Assembly (NCBI GenBank): GCA_964516605.1 | Contig: CAZFAA010000007.1 | Location: forward strand, 1-48,072 | DNA length: 48,072 nucleotides | Reading direction: 5' to 3' | Source: GCA-2732805 sp964516605 | Lineage (GTDB): Bacteria; Pseudomonadota; Gammaproteobacteria; Coxiellales; Coxiellaceae | Shown: positions 1-8,470 of the stretch, piece after piece | How positions within the stretch are numbered: position 1 is the first letter of the stretch | Layout: the number at the start of each line of letters is the position of its first letter | The notes under the pieces: model-generated | The model's database searches: none | What the model saw: only the letters and a program-made list of their open reading frames with translations | What the model was told of the DNA's origin: nothing | Program-made: the position numbers and the translations under genes

Positions 1-752
1 TTTACCACCTCAAAATCATCGAATTGATACTGATCGATCGCAGCAGGTTTGCGTTTGATCACAAGCTGCGGCAAGGTATCGGGTGTTCGTGTTAACTGCT
101 CTTTGACTTGCTCAAAATGATTATGATAAATATGCACGTCCCCACCACTCCACACAAATTTACCCACTTTTAAATCGCATAAATGAGCAATCATGTGAGT
201 CAACAATGCATAGGATGCAATATTAAATGGCACGCCTAAAAAAACATCGCAGGAACGTTGCGTTAATTTACAGGATAATTTGCCATCAGCGACATAAAAC
301 TGAAACAAACAATGGCACGGCGTGAGCGCCATTTTATCAAGCTCACCCACATTCCATGCATTCACAATTAAACGCCGTGAATAAGGATTGGTTTGAATTT
401 CATGAATAACCGTTGCAATTTGATCGATCACACGACCATCAGCAGCTTCCCAGCGACGCCACTGTTTGCCATAAACAGGTCCTAATTCACCCTGCTCATC
501 TGCCCACGCATCCCATATCTTTACACCATGTTCTTGAAGGTATTTCACATTGGTATCACCATTCAAAAACCAGAGTAATTCATAAATGATGCTGCGGATA
601 TGCAACTTCTTAGTTGTCAGTAGCGGGAAACCCTGCGACAAATCAAACTGCATATCATAGCCAAAAATACTGCGCACACCAGTACCGGTACGATCAGGCT
701 TATCACAGCCTTCGTTCATAATAGTATTTAAAAGATCAAGATACTGTTGCAT
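1..752 (-). CDS. thyA: Thymidylate synthase, C-terminal end cut by window edge
   Basis: ThyA converts dUMP and methylene-tetrahydrofolate to dTMP and dihydrofolate in the cytoplasm. The minus strand reads from an ATG at 752 (MQQYLDLLNTIMNEG) to the first base of the window without a stop, giving 250 residues. E. coli ThyA has 264, so only about 14 residues are missing. Visible family motifs include DRTGTG near the N-terminus, the catalytic-cysteine region ALTPCHCLFQFYV, the QRSCDVFLGVPFNIASYALL dUMP/folate segment and HIYHNH. It lies directly downstream of a small membrane-protein gene and lgt on the same strand, with 4 nt separating it from the upstream stop, so it is probably the last gene of that operon. 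The truncation is an artefact of the window. Confidence 0.95.
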   Translation of the reverse strand, partial: MQQYLDLLNTIMNEGCDKPDRTGTGVRSIFGYDMQFDLSQGFPLLTTKKLHIRSIIYELLWFLNGDTNVKYLQEHGVKIWDAWADEQGELGPVYGKQWRRWEAADGRVIDQIATVIHEIQTNPYSRRLIVNAWNVGELDKMALTPCHCLFQFYVADGKLSCKLTQRSCDVFLGVPFNIASYALLTHMIAHLCDLKVGKFVWSGGDVHIYHNHFEQVKEQLTRTPDTLPQLVIKRKPAAIDQYQFDDFEVV

Positions 753-756
753 AGAG

Positions 757-1074
757 TTATGAAGACTGCGCAATTAATGTCGTTAATAAAATAGTCCACA
801 TAATCCAGATGATTGTTAAAGTATGTGGCATCATTTCTTTTTTAACCAACCAATACCCACCGGCCAAAACCGCACCGACACCCACTGGTAGTAAAACTAC
901 CGCAATCACACCTTGAATTAAACGGCCAATCTGATCACCTGAAAAAATCCCAGCTAAACTAATGGCTTCTTTATTATGCGCCACCACCAACATATTCAGC
1001 CCATGCACAATCTGGCTCTGAAACATCACAGCCAATACGGATGCGATAATAATAAGTATCAATTGTTTAAACAT
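757..1074 (-). CDS. Small hydrophobic membrane protein, unknown function
   Basis: A 105-residue protein made almost entirely of hydrophobic segments: an N-terminal helix (about residues 4-22), a second at roughly 53-77 and a third at about 83-102, separated by short polar loops. I do not recognise a named family. The start overlaps the end of lgt by 8 nt and thyA begins 4 nt after its stop, so it sits tightly inside an lgt-thyA operon and is probably translationally coupled to lgt. Such compact placement supports a real gene, although nothing in the sequence identifies a ligand or activity. Confidence 0.7.
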   Translation of the reverse strand: MFKQLILIIIASVLAVMFQSQIVHGLNMLVVAHNKEAISLAGIFSGDQIGRLIQGVIAVVLLPVGVGAVLAGGYWLVKKEMMPHTLTIIWIMWTILLTTLIAQSS

Positions 1075-1861
1075 GCTTAACTCCTTGTTTAATTTTTAAA
1101 TAACATAAACTGTATCCGCCAATCACAATCATCGGTATAGACAGTACCTGCCCCATCGTGAGCCACTCAAATGCCACATAACCGTATTGTGGATCTGGCA
1201 CACGATAAAATTCAATCCAAAAACGAAAACAGCCATAGCATAACAAAAACAAGGCCGATACTGCAAAACGTGGTCGCGGCTTTCTAGAAAAAATCCACAA
1301 GATAAAAAACAACAACACACCTTCCAAAAGTGCCTCATACAATTCTGAAGGATGCCGTGGCCATGGACCGCCCGTTGGAAAGACCATCGCCCACGGCACG
1401 GTACTGATCTTGCCCCATAACTCGCCGTTAATAAAATTTCCAATGCGCCCTGCGCCTAAACCAAGTGGCACAAGTGGTGCGATAAAATCGGTAACATCCC
1501 ATATATTTTTCTGGTAGCGCCGCGCAAACAGCCACACACCAACTATAACGCCTAATAATCCGCCATGAAACGACATACCACCATCCCAGACTCGAAATAA
1601 ATAAGCAGGATGGGCCAATAACTGCGGCAAATCATAAAACAACATATAACCCAGCCGCCCGCCAACAATAACACCCAATGCCGCATACACAATAACATCC
1701 AACACCTGCTCTGCTGTCCACACACCTTGTGAGTGTTTTGCACGATAAGTGCCCAAAAACCAAGCAGATATAAAGCCAAACAAATACATGAGACCATACC
1801 AATGCACAGGCAAAGGTCCAAAATGAAACGCGACAGGATTAATGTTGGGGTATTGAATCAT
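1067..1861 (-). CDS. lgt: Prolipoprotein diacylglyceryl transferase
   Basis: Lgt transfers a diacylglyceryl group from phosphatidylglycerol to the lipobox cysteine of prelipoproteins at the inner membrane, the first step of lipoprotein maturation. The protein (264 residues from the ATG at 1861) is polytopic, with the family hallmarks HGG at about residue 99 and the Lgt signature GRIGNFINGELWG at about 138-150. I chose the start at MIQYPNINPVAF because homologues begin in this way. The longer reading frame to 1879 starts inside a TATAAT box. No Shine-Dalgarno sequence precedes the ATG; see the promoter entry for the possible leaderless transcript. Upstream lies the TSUP permease gene, downstream a small membrane protein and thyA. 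Confidence 0.93.
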   Translation of the reverse strand: MIQYPNINPVAFHFGPLPVHWYGLMYLFGFISAWFLGTYRAKHSQGVWTAEQVLDVIVYAALGVIVGGRLGYMLFYDLPQLLAHPAYLFRVWDGGMSFHGGLLGVIVGVWLFARRYQKNIWDVTDFIAPLVPLGLGAGRIGNFINGELWGKISTVPWAMVFPTGGPWPRHPSELYEALLEGVLLFFILWIFSRKPRPRFAVSALFLLCYGCFRFWIEFYRVPDPQYGYVAFEWLTMGQVLSIPMIVIGGYSLCYLKIKQGVKHV

Positions 1862-1868
1862 GGCAAGC

Positions 1869-1897
1869 ATTATACCCAATGGATTGTGAAATGCGAA
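1869..1897 (-). promoter_or_regulatory. Putative sigma-70 promoter of lgt, possibly leaderless
   Basis: On the minus strand a perfect TATAAT (1869-1874) is preceded after 17 nt by TTCGCA (1892-1897, four of six -35 bases). A start site about 7 nt after the -10 would fall at or next to the lgt ATG at 1861, which has no ribosome binding site. Seen directly: the boxes and spacing. Inference: transcription starts here. Confidence 0.45.
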
Positions 1898-1912
1898 CGT
1901 AATTGCTGAGGA

Positions 1913-2722
1913 TCAGGCTGAAAATAACATACGCAAGCCAATCGCAATCATCATCACTGCAAATAATAAGCGCAATGTATGCGATGGCAGATAATAAGAT
2001 AAACGAGCACCTAATGGCGCACACAATACACTGCCGACACCTGTACCGATCCAGGCAGGCCAGTAGATATAACCCAAACAATGCGCTGGCAATACTTTAT
2101 GTAATCCAGACGTCACATAAGACAGTGTTCCAACTATTGATACCACCACACCAATAAAAATAGATACCTTAACAGCAACACGCATCGGCACTTGAAAATG
2201 CAATAAATAAGGGATCACTGTCGCACCACCACCAACACCTAACAGTCCAGATAAGGTTCCAATACACAGCCCCCCCACTCGGATCCAGCCATTCGCCGGC
2301 AAAGCTCGGCTCTGTTTGGAACGCTGACGGCTCATTAACATCGAGAGTGCTATGATTAAAATCATGATGCCAAAAATAATACGCAAATAATTGGAATGCA
2401 TAAAATAGGCTAAAATAGCACCTAACACGACACCCACAATCACCGTGGGCAACAAGCGCATTGAAATACTCAGAAATTCAGCATGCTCTTGACCTTTATA
2501 CGCTAAATGTGCCCTCAATGAACGTAGTGTTGTTGCAACCATAATGGCAAGTGACGTGCCCACTGCAAGACGCATAATACTGTCAGCAGGAAACTGATCT
2601 TTGGTAAAAATAAACGCTAATGCCGGCACAACAATGATGCCACCCCCCACACCGAGCAAGCCAGATAGTATCCCGACAACACTACCCAGTAAAAAATATA
2701 TAAATACATGTAATAACATCAT
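1913..2722 (-). CDS. TSUP (TauE/SafE/DUF81) family permease
   Basis: A 269-residue inner-membrane protein of the TSUP family, whose members move sulfite, sulfoacetate, organosulfur anions or related small anions; the substrate here cannot be told from sequence. The diagnostic duplicated architecture is clear: the glycine-rich motif SGLLGVGGGIIVVPAL occurs near residue 20 and its second-half counterpart SGLLGVGGGATVIPYL near residue 155, each opening a bundle of about four membrane helices. Its start codon overlaps the ptsP stop (TAATG-type overlap at 2722), so it is co-translated with ptsP. The ptsP-permease-lgt order resembles Legionella chromosomes, from memory. Confidence 0.88.
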   Translation of the reverse strand: MMLLHVFIYFLLGSVVGILSGLLGVGGGIIVVPALAFIFTKDQFPADSIMRLAVGTSLAIMVATTLRSLRAHLAYKGQEHAEFLSISMRLLPTVIVGVVLGAILAYFMHSNYLRIIFGIMILIIALSMLMSRQRSKQSRALPANGWIRVGGLCIGTLSGLLGVGGGATVIPYLLHFQVPMRVAVKVSIFIGVVVSIVGTLSYVTSGLHKVLPAHCLGYIYWPAWIGTGVGSVLCAPLGARLSYYLPSHTLRLLFAVMMIAIGLRMLFSA

Positions 2723-4992
2723 TATCGTCCTGCTCGAATGAGCCCACCCAATCCCGCCTCTTCCAGCGCAATTTCTAAATGCACACGCACTTCGATAGGA
2801 TCATCAATTTTTAAAATCTCTTTCAGCAATTGTTGCGCGTGTTCCAGCGAGCAATTACGAATAGCCCATTTCACCCGTAAAATAGCACGTGCCGACATAC
2901 TCAGCGCATCATAACCCATCGCCAACAGTAAGAGTGTTGCCACAGGATCACTCGCCATCTCCCCACAAATACTGATTGGTTTTCCCACTTTATGCACGGC
3001 TTTAGCAACCGCATACAGCGCACGAATTACAGCCGGATGGAAACAATTATATAAATCAGCAACACGCGGATTATTACGATCCACCGCTAAAAGATATTGA
3101 ATCAAATCATTACTGCCCACTGAAATAAAATCCACGCGCGCGGCCAATTCATGAGCCTGGTACACTGCCGCAGGCACTTCAATCATAATACCTAATAACG
3201 GCATCTGAATATCCAATCCATCTTCAATCAATTCATCATATGCTTGATGAATCATTCTTTTTGATGCCTCAACTTCACTCACAGATGTAATCATGGGCAA
3301 CATAATAGCTAAATTATTTAAACCGACACTGGCAGATAACATAGCCCGTACTTGCTGTAAAAAAATCTCAGGGTGGTCGAGTGTCACGCGAATTCCGCGC
3401 CACCCTAAAAAAGGATTGTCTTCAATAATTGGAAAATAAGGTAGTGGTTTATCTCCCCCAATATCCAAAGTACGCATTACAACTGGTTTTGGTGAAAAAG
3501 TATTGAGTAATTGGCGGTACATGATACGCTGATCTTCCTCACTCGGAAAACGATCACGCAACATAAACGGTAATTCAGTACGAAACAGACCAATACCTTC
3601 TGCACCCACACTTAACGACAAACCACCTTCTACAGCAAGACCGGTATTCACCAGCAGACGTACTTGATGACCATCGAGCGTTACAGCAGGTTTATCACGT
3701 AACACAGCCAATTCATCATCAAATTGCTGCTCTTCTAATGCAATTTGCCTAAACTCTTTTTTGAGTGCCATCGAGGGCGATAAATAAACTTGACCATTAT
3801 AGCCATCAACAATAATTTCTCTTCCAGCCAATTCAGCAATAGACGTTCCGGTGACGCCCATCACCGTGGGCAACCCCAACGCCCGTGCCAAAATAGCCAC
3901 ATGTGAATTACTGGATCCTGAACCGGAAATGACGCCCACCAACTGACCTTGCGGTACCTCCATTAACATGGTCGCTGTCACTTCTTCACTCACTAAAATT
4001 GTGCGCTTTGGATAATGCAGCTCTTCGTGTTTATCAGCCTGTAAATACGCTAAAATACGCCGGCCTAAATCACGAAAATCTGTAGCACGCTCTTTTAAGT
4101 AATCATCACTTAACGATTCAAAACGCAGCACATGCCGATTAATCACACGGCGTAACGCTGCTTGCGCCCAAAAACCTGCTTCAATTTCTTCTTCCACTTC
4201 ATTCATTAAACTGCGGCTATCTAAAATTCTCAAATAGGCATCAAATAAAGCGCTTTCTGCAACCGACAAACCGGCTTGAGCACGCAATTGCAATACATGA
4301 ATATCCGCTCTAGCTGCTGCCAATGCCGCCTCAAATAATTGGATCTCTCCTGCAACATCATCCGTTGTACGATCGGGCACAGCATCCAAATCAGCCGGAG
4401 GAAAAAGCAAAACGGCTTTACCCAACGCCACACCCGCTGCACCAGATAACCCCAACAAAACCAATTCTTTTTTCTTACGTCTTCGTCCCACAGCCAACGA
4501 GGTAATCACACCTCGTGCGATAGCATGTGCTAATTGATTGGAGATTTGCGCGGACAGTGTCATTAAATATGCTTCACTGTCCGCCTCAAATGTACCCACG
4601 ACTTCTCGATACAGTACAATCACACCAACCGCTTCACCCTGGTGAATAATAGGCACTGCTAAAAAACCATGGTAAGGCTTCTCACCAAGATGTGCTGCTT
4701 TATGAAAATATTCGTTGGTTTGGCAATCGGCGGTGTTAATCAATTCTTCACGTTCTACAGCACGACCAATCAAGCCTTGCCCCAGCTTCAGCCGAAATTT
4801 ACCAACCGCCGCTTCATTCAAACCAGAAGCTGCAGATAAAACGTATTCACCCACTTCTGTATCGATGAGGAAAATCGCCACAGCATCGACATCCACCACC
4901 AATGAAATGTGGTTAATCAAATAATTCAATGCAACCGGCAAATCTTTTGCAGCACCAATTTCTTGAATAATTCTGTTTAAATTACCCAGCAT
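2722..4992 (-). CDS. ptsP: Phosphoenolpyruvate-protein phosphotransferase, nitrogen PTS enzyme I
   Basis: Enzyme I-Ntr takes phosphate from PEP onto a histidine and passes it to NPr and then EIIA-Ntr, a regulatory phosphorelay. The 756-residue protein has an N-terminal GAF domain (about residues 1-160), then the PEP-utilising enzyme I fold. The phosphorylated histidine lies in the swivel motif GSGSSNSHVAILARALGLP near residue 365. The C-terminal TIM barrel shows GAEGIGLFRTELPFM, RTLDIGGDKPLPYF, GWRGIRVTL, GIMIEVPAA, DFISVGSNDLIQY and ISICGEMASDP, all standard. Length matches E. coli PtsP (748). It follows rppH by 15 nt, the conserved rppH-ptsP pairing of gammaproteobacteria. Confidence 0.96.
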   Translation of the reverse strand: MLGNLNRIIQEIGAAKDLPVALNYLINHISLVVDVDAVAIFLIDTEVGEYVLSAASGLNEAAVGKFRLKLGQGLIGRAVEREELINTADCQTNEYFHKAAHLGEKPYHGFLAVPIIHQGEAVGVIVLYREVVGTFEADSEAYLMTLSAQISNQLAHAIARGVITSLAVGRRRKKKELVLLGLSGAAGVALGKAVLLFPPADLDAVPDRTTDDVAGEIQLFEAALAAARADIHVLQLRAQAGLSVAESALFDAYLRILDSRSLMNEVEEEIEAGFWAQAALRRVINRHVLRFESLSDDYLKERATDFRDLGRRILAYLQADKHEELHYPKRTILVSEEVTATMLMEVPQGQLVGVISGSGSSNSHVAILARALGLPTVMGVTGTSIAELAGREIIVDGYNGQVYLSPSMALKKEFRQIALEEQQFDDELAVLRDKPAVTLDGHQVRLLVNTGLAVEGGLSLSVGAEGIGLFRTELPFMLRDRFPSEEDQRIMYRQLLNTFSPKPVVMRTLDIGGDKPLPYFPIIEDNPFLGWRGIRVTLDHPEIFLQQVRAMLSASVGLNNLAIMLPMITSVSEVEASKRMIHQAYDELIEDGLDIQMPLLGIMIEVPAAVYQAHELAARVDFISVGSNDLIQYLLAVDRNNPRVADLYNCFHPAVIRALYAVAKAVHKVGKPISICGEMASDPVATLLLLAMGYDALSMSARAILRVKWAIRNCSLEHAQQLLKEILKIDDPIEVRVHLEIALEEAGLGGLIRAGR

Positions 4993-5007
4993 AGCTCTTA
5001 ACGTCTC

Positions 5008-5490
5008 TTATTTCCCAAGTAAAGGGGCAAACTCATGCAGCACCTGTTCATACACCTTACGTTTAAACTCAATCACCTGACTGACAGGATACCAATAATC
5101 CACCCAACGCCATTGATCAAATTCCGGTTCTTCCTCGGCGTGTGCATCCAAACAAATCGCCTCATCAGAACTTTTAAGGCGCAGTAAAAACCATTTCTGT
5201 TTTTGACCAATACACAATGGTTTTGAGCGATAACGACGATACGCCTTAGGAAGTATATAAGATAGCCAACTTGCAGACTCCGCTACATACTCTACATCGC
5301 TCGGCGCTAAACCCAACTCCTCCACCAATTCCCGATACAAAGCCTGCTCTGGTGTCTCACATTTATCGATACCACCCTGCGGAAATTGCCACGCTTCTGG
5401 TTTTCCAAAACGTCGACACAGCAACAGCTGCCCATTATCATTACAAATAATAATGCCCACATTCAGTCGAAAGCCCTTTGAATCAATCAC
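5008..5490 (-). CDS. rppH: RNA 5'-pyrophosphohydrolase (Nudix)
   Basis: RppH removes pyrophosphate from the 5' end of triphosphorylated transcripts and thereby licenses RNase E-dependent mRNA decay. The 160-residue protein starts at a GTG with a perfect AAGGAG 5 nt upstream. It contains WQFPQGGID and the complete Nudix box, G-x5-E-x7-REL-x-EELGL, at about residues 38-60. Also present is the KWFLLRL strand typical of RppH/NudH. It is the first gene of a minus-strand run through ptsP, the TSUP permease, lgt and thyA. The divergent thioesterase gene starts 131 nt away. Confidence 0.94.
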   Translation of the reverse strand: MIDSKGFRLNVGIIICNDNGQLLLCRRFGKPEAWQFPQGGIDKCETPEQALYRELVEELGLAPSDVEYVAESASWLSYILPKAYRRYRSKPLCIGQKQKWFLLRLKSSDEAICLDAHAEEEPEFDQWRWVDYWYPVSQVIEFKRKVYEQVLHEFAPLLGK

Positions 5491-5621
5491 AATTACTCCT
5501 TAATACACTATTAATTCATTGTTCCATAAATTGCCTTCATCTAAAAGAAAAAGCTATCGCTTTATATAAACAAGGCCTTTATAATTGCCGCCTTCATCAA
5601 TCATCTTGAGTAACGTACAAA

Positions 5622-6059
5622 ATGGCTGAATCGATTTGGATACAACCAGTCTCCCTGGACCTGCTTAACGAACGCGGACACAACACACTGTGTAGCCACC
5701 TTGGCATTGATTTCGTTGAAATTGGTAATGATTACCTGGTGGCAACCATGCCAGTCGATGCACGCACGCGCCAACCTATGGGCATTATGCACGGTGGCGC
5801 ATCCTGTGTTTTAGCAGAAACGATCGGCAGTATGGCAGCACAATACTGCGTCAATCAGCAAACGCACTATTGTGTTGGCCTGGATATCAATACCAATCAC
5901 ATCCACTCTGTTCGCGAAGGCACAGTCATCGGCATTGCTTCACCGTACCATCTGGGCCGCTCAACCCAAGTATGGTCTATTGAAATTCGCACCGACGATG
6001 AAGCGCAAAAATTAATTTCAGTTAATCGCCTAACCATGGCGGTACTATCACGCAATTAG
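5622..6059 (+). CDS. Hotdog-fold acyl-CoA thioesterase (PaaI/YdiI-like)
   Basis: A 145-residue single hotdog domain related to YdiI/MenI and PaaI thioesterases, which hydrolyse aromatic or other acyl-CoA esters. Seen: NTLCSHLGIDFVEIG, MPVDARTRQPMGIMHGGASCVLAETIGS and the Asn-containing strand GLDINTNHIHSV. The HGG and following Glu of AETIGS are the usual active-site elements of this family. It ends 9 nt before kbl, so it probably starts a thioesterase-kbl-tdh transcript. The actual acyl-CoA substrate cannot be assigned. A kbl neighbour uses and makes CoA thioesters, which fits a CoA housekeeping role, but that is inference. Confidence 0.85.
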   Translation: MAESIWIQPVSLDLLNERGHNTLCSHLGIDFVEIGNDYLVATMPVDARTRQPMGIMHGGASCVLAETIGSMAAQYCVNQQTHYCVGLDINTNHIHSVREGTVIGIASPYHLGRSTQVWSIEIRTDDEAQKLISVNRLTMAVLSRN

Positions 6060-6068
6060 GAGCTGATT

Positions 6069-7265
6069 ATGTCTGATTTTTTACAACACTTATCGTGTGA
6101 GCTCGATGCACTCGAAAAAAATGGTCTCTATAAACACGAACGTGTTATTACGTCGAAACAAAGCACTGACATTACTGTAGCATCTCATCAAGAAGTATTA
6201 AATTTCTGTGCCAACAATTACCTAGGGCTGGCTGATCACCCTGATCTCATTAAAGCCGCTCAAGAAGGCGTGGCGCGATATGGCTTTGGTCTGTCATCTG
6301 TGCGCTTTATTTGCGGTACACAAGATGTCCACAAACAACTGGAACAACGCATCAGCCAATTTCTTGGCATGGAAGATACGATCTTGTATTCCTCATGTTT
6401 TGATGCCAATGGCGGCCTCTTTGAAACTTTATTCGATGAGCACGACGCCATCATTTCAGATCAACTCAATCACGCGAGCATCATTGATGGCGTACGCTTG
6501 TGTAAAGCCAAGCGCTTTCGCTACCTCAACAATGATATGGCTGATCTCGAAAAACAATTGCAGGCAGCTGATGCCGCTGGGGCTCGCTATAAACTGATTG
6601 CGACAGATGGTGTCTTTTCAATGGATGGCACTATTGCCGATTTAAAATCAATCTGCGACTTAGCCGACCAATACGATGCGTTGGTGATGGTGGATGATTC
6701 CCATGCAGTAGGCTTTATTGGCGAACACGGTCGTGGCACGCCAGAGTACTGTGGCGTTGCAGGCCGCATCGATATCATTACGGGTACCCTGGGTAAAGCG
6801 TTAGGTGGTGCATCAGGTGGTTATACAGCAGCGCGTAAAGAAATTGTGGCGTGGCTACGCAATCGTTCACGGCCTTATTTATTTTCCAATACACTAGCGC
6901 CTGTTATTGCATACACCTCTCTTAGTGTACTGGACATGCTTGAAGGCAAAACAGGCGATGAACTGCGCACACAACTACAAGAAAACAGCCAGTATTTTCG
7001 ACAAAAAATGCATGCTCTCGGCTTTCAATTAATACCTGGCAATCACCCTATTATTCCCGTGATGTTAGGTGATGCAAAGCTTGCATCCAACATGGCCAAT
7101 GCACTGCTGCAAGAAGGGATTTATGTCATCGGCTTTTCGTTTCCAGTGGTGCCGATGGGTGCTGCACGTATTCGGGTGCAGATGTCTGCGATACATACAA
7201 AACAACAAATTGATCGCGCTATGACTGCTTTTGAAAAAGTAGGGCGTCAACTCAATGTCATCTAG
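6069..7265 (+). CDS. kbl: 2-amino-3-ketobutyrate CoA ligase (glycine C-acetyltransferase)
   Basis: Kbl cleaves 2-amino-3-oxobutyrate with CoA to glycine and acetyl-CoA, the second step of threonine degradation. At 398 residues it equals E. coli Kbl. It is a PLP-dependent alpha-oxoamine synthase. Visible are NFCANNYLGLADHP near residue 45, the VMVDDSHAVGFIG segment carrying the PLP-contacting Asp and His, and the Schiff-base lysine in TGTLGKALGGASGGY at about residue 244. A clean AGGAG ribosome binding site lies 6 nt before the ATG. It is followed after 15 nt by tdh, the enzyme that makes its substrate. Confidence 0.97.
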   Translation: MSDFLQHLSCELDALEKNGLYKHERVITSKQSTDITVASHQEVLNFCANNYLGLADHPDLIKAAQEGVARYGFGLSSVRFICGTQDVHKQLEQRISQFLGMEDTILYSSCFDANGGLFETLFDEHDAIISDQLNHASIIDGVRLCKAKRFRYLNNDMADLEKQLQAADAAGARYKLIATDGVFSMDGTIADLKSICDLADQYDALVMVDDSHAVGFIGEHGRGTPEYCGVAGRIDIITGTLGKALGGASGGYTAARKEIVAWLRNRSRPYLFSNTLAPVIAYTSLSVLDMLEGKTGDELRTQLQENSQYFRQKMHALGFQLIPGNHPIIPVMLGDAKLASNMANALLQEGIYVIGFSFPVVPMGAARIRVQMSAIHTKQQIDRAMTAFEKVGRQLNVI

Positions 7266-7280
7266 CAAAATGGAGCAACA

Positions 7281-8306
7281 ATGAAAACATTAAAAAAATT
7301 AAAACCAGAAGTAGGTTTATGGCTCTGTGATGATGTAGAACCGCAAGCAGGCCATGATGAAATTCGTATTAAAATTAAAAAAACAGCTATCTGCGGCACT
7401 GATTTGCACATTTACAATTGGGATGCATGGTCACAAAAAACCGTACCTATCCCGTTAACAACTGGGCACGAGTTTGTAGGAATAGTGGACCAAATAGGCG
7501 CTGGTGTTCAAGGTTTTAAACTGGGCGAACGTGTCAGTGGCGAAGGTCACATCACCTGTGGGTACTGTCGTAATTGCCGTGCTGGTAAACGTCACCTGTG
7601 TCGTAATACACAGGGTGTCGGGTATCATATTACTGGTGCTTTTGCTGAATATTTTGTGATTCCCGCTACCAATGCATACCCCATTCCAGATGATATCACT
7701 GATACCCAAGCCGCGATGCTCGATCCGTATGGGAACTCGGTTCATACGGCTTTGTGTTATAACCTAGTGGGCGAAGATGTGTTGATTACAGGTGCCGGCC
7801 CTGTGGGCCTGATGGCTGTAGCGATTGCCAAACACGTTGGCGCACGCCATGTGGTGATTACTGATGTCAATCCTTACCGTCTTAAGCTGGCTGAAAAAAT
7901 GGGTGCCACGCTTGCAGTGGATGTCACCAAAACACAGCTACGCGATGTGATGGCACAATTAAAAATGAAAGAAGGTTTTGATGTAGGTCTGGAAATGTCA
8001 GGCAATGCCCACGCTTTTACAGACATGTTAAATGTGATGAACCACGGTGGTCGCATTGCATTTCTTGGCGTACCCGCGGAAAATTTTGCCATCAATTGGC
8101 ACGACGTCATTTTCAAAAGCCTGACCATCAAAGGCATTTATGGCAGACGTATGTTTGAAACATGGTATAAAGGTATTAGCATGCTGCAAAGTGGCTTGAA
8201 CATCGATCCTATCATTACCGCAGAATACCCTTACCAAGATTTTGAAAAAGGCTTCCAACAAATGTTAAGCGGTAATGCGGGGAAAGTAATTTTAAACTGG
8301 GAATAA
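7281..8306 (+). CDS. tdh: L-threonine 3-dehydrogenase
   Basis: Tdh oxidises L-threonine to 2-amino-3-oxobutyrate with NAD+, feeding Kbl. The 341-residue zinc-dependent medium-chain dehydrogenase has exactly the E. coli length. The catalytic zinc ligands Cys38 (AICGTDLHIYN), His63 and Glu64 (TTGHEFVG) are present, as is the four-cysteine structural zinc lobe (CGYCRNCRAGKRHLC). The Rossmann motif is GAGPVGLMAVAIAKHVGA. GGAG precedes the ATG by 6 nt. The kbl-tdh pair allows threonine to serve as a carbon and energy source, plausible for an amino-acid-feeding intracellular bacterium. Confidence 0.97.
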   Translation: MKTLKKLKPEVGLWLCDDVEPQAGHDEIRIKIKKTAICGTDLHIYNWDAWSQKTVPIPLTTGHEFVGIVDQIGAGVQGFKLGERVSGEGHITCGYCRNCRAGKRHLCRNTQGVGYHITGAFAEYFVIPATNAYPIPDDITDTQAAMLDPYGNSVHTALCYNLVGEDVLITGAGPVGLMAVAIAKHVGARHVVITDVNPYRLKLAEKMGATLAVDVTKTQLRDVMAQLKMKEGFDVGLEMSGNAHAFTDMLNVMNHGGRIAFLGVPAENFAINWHDVIFKSLTIKGIYGRRMFETWYKGISMLQSGLNIDPIITAEYPYQDFEKGFQQMLSGNAGKVILNWE

Positions 8307-8313
8307 AGCCTGT

Positions 8314-8391
8314 TGTAGCACTAGCGCTCTCATACAAAAAACTGTTTCGCTAACTTGTTCTTCCAGTTCGGGTTACGGGAGTGTTGCTACA
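8314..8391 (+). other. Long imperfect stem-loop after tdh
   Basis: TGTAGCA at 8314-8320 pairs with TGCTACA at 8385-8391, with further partial pairing inside. The structure follows the tdh stop by about 8 nt and ends just before the promoter of the next gene. There is no T-run directly after it, so it is not a standard intrinsic terminator; it may be a transcript-end structure or a small RNA. Only the pairing is observed. Confidence 0.3.
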
Positions 8392-8396
8392 CCAAT

Positions 8397-8425
8397 TTGA
8401 CAAAATATGTACAAATCTCTAGAAT
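8397..8425 (+). promoter_or_regulatory. Near-consensus sigma-70 promoter of the E-block protein
   Basis: TTGACA (8397-8402) and TAGAAT (8420-8425) are separated by 17 nt. This is a perfect -35 with a one-mismatch -10, 45 nt before the ATG at 8471. It indicates that the candidate effector gene is transcribed separately from kbl-tdh. Confidence 0.65.
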
Positions 8426-8470
8426 ACCACAACAAATATCTTATATTTTAAATAAAATCATGAGGTTATA

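Noticed and set aside
8314..8391. Stem-loop after tdh considered as a riboswitch
   Set aside because: It lies just downstream of a stop codon and upstream of a complete promoter, not in a 5' leader, and matches no riboswitch core I know.
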